Assembly: GCA_964346395.1 (NCBI GenBank) | Contig: CAYFUT010000096.1 | Coordinates: forward strand, 1-7,612 | DNA: 7,612 nucleotides | Direction of reading: 5' to 3' | Source of the DNA: CAYFUT01 sp964346395 | GTDB lineage: Bacteria > Bacillota > Halanaerobiia > Halobacteroidales > Halobacteroidaceae | In this document: piece after piece, positions 5,676-7,612 of the stretch | Position numbering within the stretch: the stretch's first letter is position 1 | Layout of the letters: each line of letters opens with the position of its first letter | Notes under the pieces: model-generated | What the model saw: only the letters and a program-made list of their open reading frames with translations | Database searches by the model: none | Told to the model about the DNA's origin: nothing | Program-made: the position numbers and the translations under genes

Positions 5676-5715
5676 ATTATCAAGCAGATCGAGAAATAAA
5701 AGAGAGGTGTAAATA

Positions 5716-6645
5716 ATGCTGACGTACATAGCAAGACGTGCGCTAATGGCGATTCCTATTTTACTTGGGATTGCTACCATTACCTTTTTACTTAACTTTG
5801 TATTTGTACCTGGTGATCCCGTTCGGATTTCGATGGGCCAACATGCGGATCCGGAAACAATTGAGATGATTCGGGAGGAATTAGGTTTAAATGATCCGCT
5901 TTATATGCAGTATTTTAAATTTGTAGGCAGATTAGTAACAGGAGACTTAGGTGAGTCTTTTTCTAACGGGCGGCCGGTGATTAATATAATTAAAGAAAGA
6001 GTTTGGGCTACTGCTAAATTGACGTTAGCAGCAATGGGAATAGCGGTTGTCTTAGGTGTGGTTGCTGGAGTTATTTCTGCGGTGTTCCCCAATACCTGGC
6101 TGGATTATGTATTTATGACTCTAGCTATGTTAGGAGTGTCAATGCCCGTTTATTGGTTGGGGTTACTCATGATCTGGTTATTTGCTCTAAATCTCAATTT
6201 ACTGCCGGTAGGCGGGTATGGAAATGGGTCATTAGTTTATTTAATATTGCCAGCATGTGCTTTAGGATTAAGACAGGCAGCCCGAGTAGCCCGGATTACC
6301 CGCTCTAGTATGCTAGAAGTAATTAATAAAGACTATATAAAGACTGCTCGAGCTAAGGGTGTAAAAGAAAGATTGGTAATTATGAAGCACGGTTTACGAA
6401 ATGCTTTAATTCCTGTGGTAACGTCTATCGGTACGCAGGTAGGATTTTTAATGGGAGGAGCTGTATTAACGGAGAGAACCTTTTCTTGGCCTGGGTTAGG
6501 AAGACTGGCAGTAGATGCAGTTATGAAGCGAGATTTTCCGCTGATCCAGGGAACAGTACTCTTTTTAGCTGCTGTATTTGTAGTAGTCTTGTTATTAGTT
6601 GATATTAGCTATGCCTTTTTAGATCCTAGAATTCGGTATAATTAA
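5716..6645 (+). CDS. dppB: Peptide/nickel-type ABC transporter permease, DppB-like
   Basis: This is the first inner-membrane subunit of an ABC importer of the dipeptide/oligopeptide/nickel class. The 309 residues match the family. About six membrane segments are visible (roughly 9-30, 102-123, 131-158, 172-188, 232-252 and 277-300). The N-terminal YIARRALMAIPILLG and the following PGDP motif (32-35) are typical of DppB/OppB/NikB. MIREELGLNDP (51-61) is the usual periplasmic-side segment. The cytoplasmic EAA loop, which contacts the ATPases, lies at about 206-233 with TARAKG (210-215). The C-terminus LDPRIRY (302-308) is standard. ATG 5716 follows AGAGGTG (5703-5709) at 6 nt. The gene heads the operon behind a long leader, without an upstream binding-protein gene. 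The substrate (dipeptide, oligopeptide, nickel, sugar oligomer) cannot be read from the permease alone. Confidence 0.94.
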   Translation: MLTYIARRALMAIPILLGIATITFLLNFVFVPGDPVRISMGQHADPETIEMIREELGLNDPLYMQYFKFVGRLVTGDLGESFSNGRPVINIIKERVWATAKLTLAAMGIAVVLGVVAGVISAVFPNTWLDYVFMTLAMLGVSMPVYWLGLLMIWLFALNLNLLPVGGYGNGSLVYLILPACALGLRQAARVARITRSSMLEVINKDYIKTARAKGVKERLVIMKHGLRNALIPVVTSIGTQVGFLMGGAVLTERTFSWPGLGRLAVDAVMKRDFPLIQGTVLFLAAVFVVVLLLVDISYAFLDPRIRYN

Positions 6646-6660
6646 GAAGGAGGGTTCAAT

Positions 6661-7578
6661 GTGAGTAAAGTAGAAGTAGATCAAAAACAGCCAAATACTA
6701 ACTTAGATACAGAAGCGCATAGTCCTTGGTATGAAGCCTGGAAACGCTTAAGGAGAAACAAATTAGCTATGGTCGGCTTAGCAATCACAGCGATTTTTGT
6801 AATAGTAGCAGTTTTTGCTCCGTTAATTGCACCTTATAACCCTCGTTATTCGCCAGTAATGGAAGATGGAAAAGTGGAGTTATCCTTACAAGGACCTACC
6901 TGGCAGCATCCCTTTGGGACAGACAAATTAGGGCGCGATATATTTAGCCGGATTGTTTTTGGGGCTCGAATCTCGCTAATGGTAGGGCTATTAACCCAAA
7001 CAATTGCTGTAGTTATTGGGGTACCCTTGGGAGCTATAGCAGGTTACTATGGGGGAGTAGTAGATGATATTATTTCTTATTTAGTTACTGTCTTTTTGGC
7101 TTTTCCTTTTCTATTATTCTGTATTGCTATTTTAGCAGTATTTCCTGAACCTGGAGTTGACAAAGTTTTCTTAGCCCTGGGGCTGGTAAGTTGGCCGCGA
7201 ATAGCTCGAATTGTAAGAGGTCAGGTTTTGTCGGTTAAAGAAGAAGAGTTTGTAGAGGCAGTCCAATCTCTGGGGGCTAAAGATGGACGAATTATTTTCA
7301 AACACATACTGCCTAACTGTTTAGCTCCTATTATAGTAACGGTTACCTTAGGAGTAGCAGGAGCTATTCTTGCAGAAGCCGGGTTGAGTTTTCTTGGTTT
7401 AGGAACGCAGCCGCCGACTCCAAGTTGGGGGATTATGCTGAATACAGGTAGAGAATATTTACGGGCCACTCCCCGGATGATGTTATTTCCTGGTGTGGCA
7501 ATTGCTATTACAGTAATGGGACTTAATTTATTCGGTGATGGGCTGCGGGATGCCCTGGATCCGAAGATGAAAGACTAG
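6661..7578 (+). CDS. dppC: Peptide/nickel-type ABC transporter permease, DppC-like
   Basis: This is the second permease subunit and pairs with the DppB-like protein to form the channel. At 305 aa it has normal length. A hydrophilic N-terminus with SPWYEAWKRLRRNKLA (21-36) precedes the first membrane segment (about 37-57). HPFGTDKLGRDIFSR (83-97) is the hallmark of DppC/OppC proteins. Further segments lie at about 104-127, 139-160, 167-180, 222-243 and 274-294. The EAA loop is EFVEAVQSLGAKDGR at 196-210, followed by HILPN. QPPTPSWG (250-257) and LRDALDPK (295-302) are conserved C-terminal motifs. GTG 6661 is the start, with AGGAGG (6648-6653) 7 nt upstream; the ATG at 6659 is out of frame and stops at once. 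The 15-nt gap from the previous gene supports one transcript. Confidence 0.95.
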   Translation: MSKVEVDQKQPNTNLDTEAHSPWYEAWKRLRRNKLAMVGLAITAIFVIVAVFAPLIAPYNPRYSPVMEDGKVELSLQGPTWQHPFGTDKLGRDIFSRIVFGARISLMVGLLTQTIAVVIGVPLGAIAGYYGGVVDDIISYLVTVFLAFPFLLFCIAILAVFPEPGVDKVFLALGLVSWPRIARIVRGQVLSVKEEEFVEAVQSLGAKDGRIIFKHILPNCLAPIIVTVTLGVAGAILAEAGLSFLGLGTQPPTPSWGIMLNTGREYLRATPRMMLFPGVAIAITVMGLNLFGDGLRDALDPKMKD

Positions 7579-7594
7579 AGGTGGAGGTGAAAAA

Positions 7595-7612
7595 ATGTCA
7601 GAAACTTTGCTG
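7595..7612 (+). CDS. Start of the next operon gene, probably ABC transporter ATPase (cut by window edge)
   Basis: ATG 7595 follows GGAGGTGA (7583-7590), the best SD match in the window, at 4 nt, and 16 nt after the dppC-like stop. Only six codons are visible (MSETLL). In Dpp/Opp-type operons the gene after the second permease usually encodes the first ATP-binding subunit (DppD/OppD), and an N-terminus of this kind is compatible. The identity is inferred from position; the start itself is well supported. Confidence 0.6.

Larger units (their letters stand above)
4793..5715. other. Long AT-rich intergenic region without a confident gene
   Basis: These 923 nt separate the mutM-to-transglycosylase cluster from the transporter operon. 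They contain a promoter-like site with a dyad (4835-4874), a doubtful minus-strand ORF (5057-5266), a consensus promoter (5363-5391), a foldable leader (5431-5523), a short leader ORF (5562-5645) and a small dyad (5662-5675). I see no tRNA or rRNA, no CRISPR repeats and no terminal inverted repeats of an insertion sequence. The 4875-5056 and 5267-5362 parts hold nothing I can name. Confidence 0.8.

Overview
The window looks like the chromosome of a low-GC, spore-lineage Firmicute. The DNA is AT-rich, Shine-Dalgarno (SD) sites are strong and purine-rich, and YtaF, a protein known from sporulating Firmicutes, is present. The proteins are rather Glu/Asp-rich, and the mutM-ytaF-coaE-lytic transglycosylase order would fit an anaerobic clostridial or Halanaerobiales-type genome. 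That assignment is inference only.

Layout: 1-178 is an intergenic stretch with tandem heptamers (AAYTGTC) around two overlapping palindromes. A tight plus-strand cluster follows at 179-4792: mutM (formamidopyrimidine-DNA glycosylase), an ABC-F ATPase, ytaF (sporulation membrane protein), coaE (dephospho-CoA kinase) and a small membrane-anchored lytic transglycosylase. Most junctions are 2-40 nt. The exception is the 62-nt ABC-F/ytaF gap, where a strong hairpin buries the ytaF SD. Two starts differ from the longest open frame: the ABC-F gene is best started at ATG 1003 and the transglycosylase at GTG 4235, in both cases because of SD placement.

The stretch 4793-5715 (923 nt) has no confident gene. 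It holds a promoter-like site with a flanking dyad near 4835-4874, a doubtful minus-strand small ORF (5057-5266), a full-consensus sigma-A-type promoter (5363-5391) with a dyad across its -35 box, a foldable leader with mutually exclusive pairings (5431-5523), and a 27-codon leader ORF behind a strong SD (5562-5645).

From 5716 to the right edge lies a peptide/nickel-type ABC importer operon: two permeases (dppB-like, dppC-like) and the first six codons of a third gene, probably the ATPase. No substrate-binding protein gene precedes the permeases.

The genes themselves are familiar families. The parts most likely to hold something undescribed are regulatory: the 5363-5715 leader of the transporter operon and the SD-masking hairpin of ytaF.
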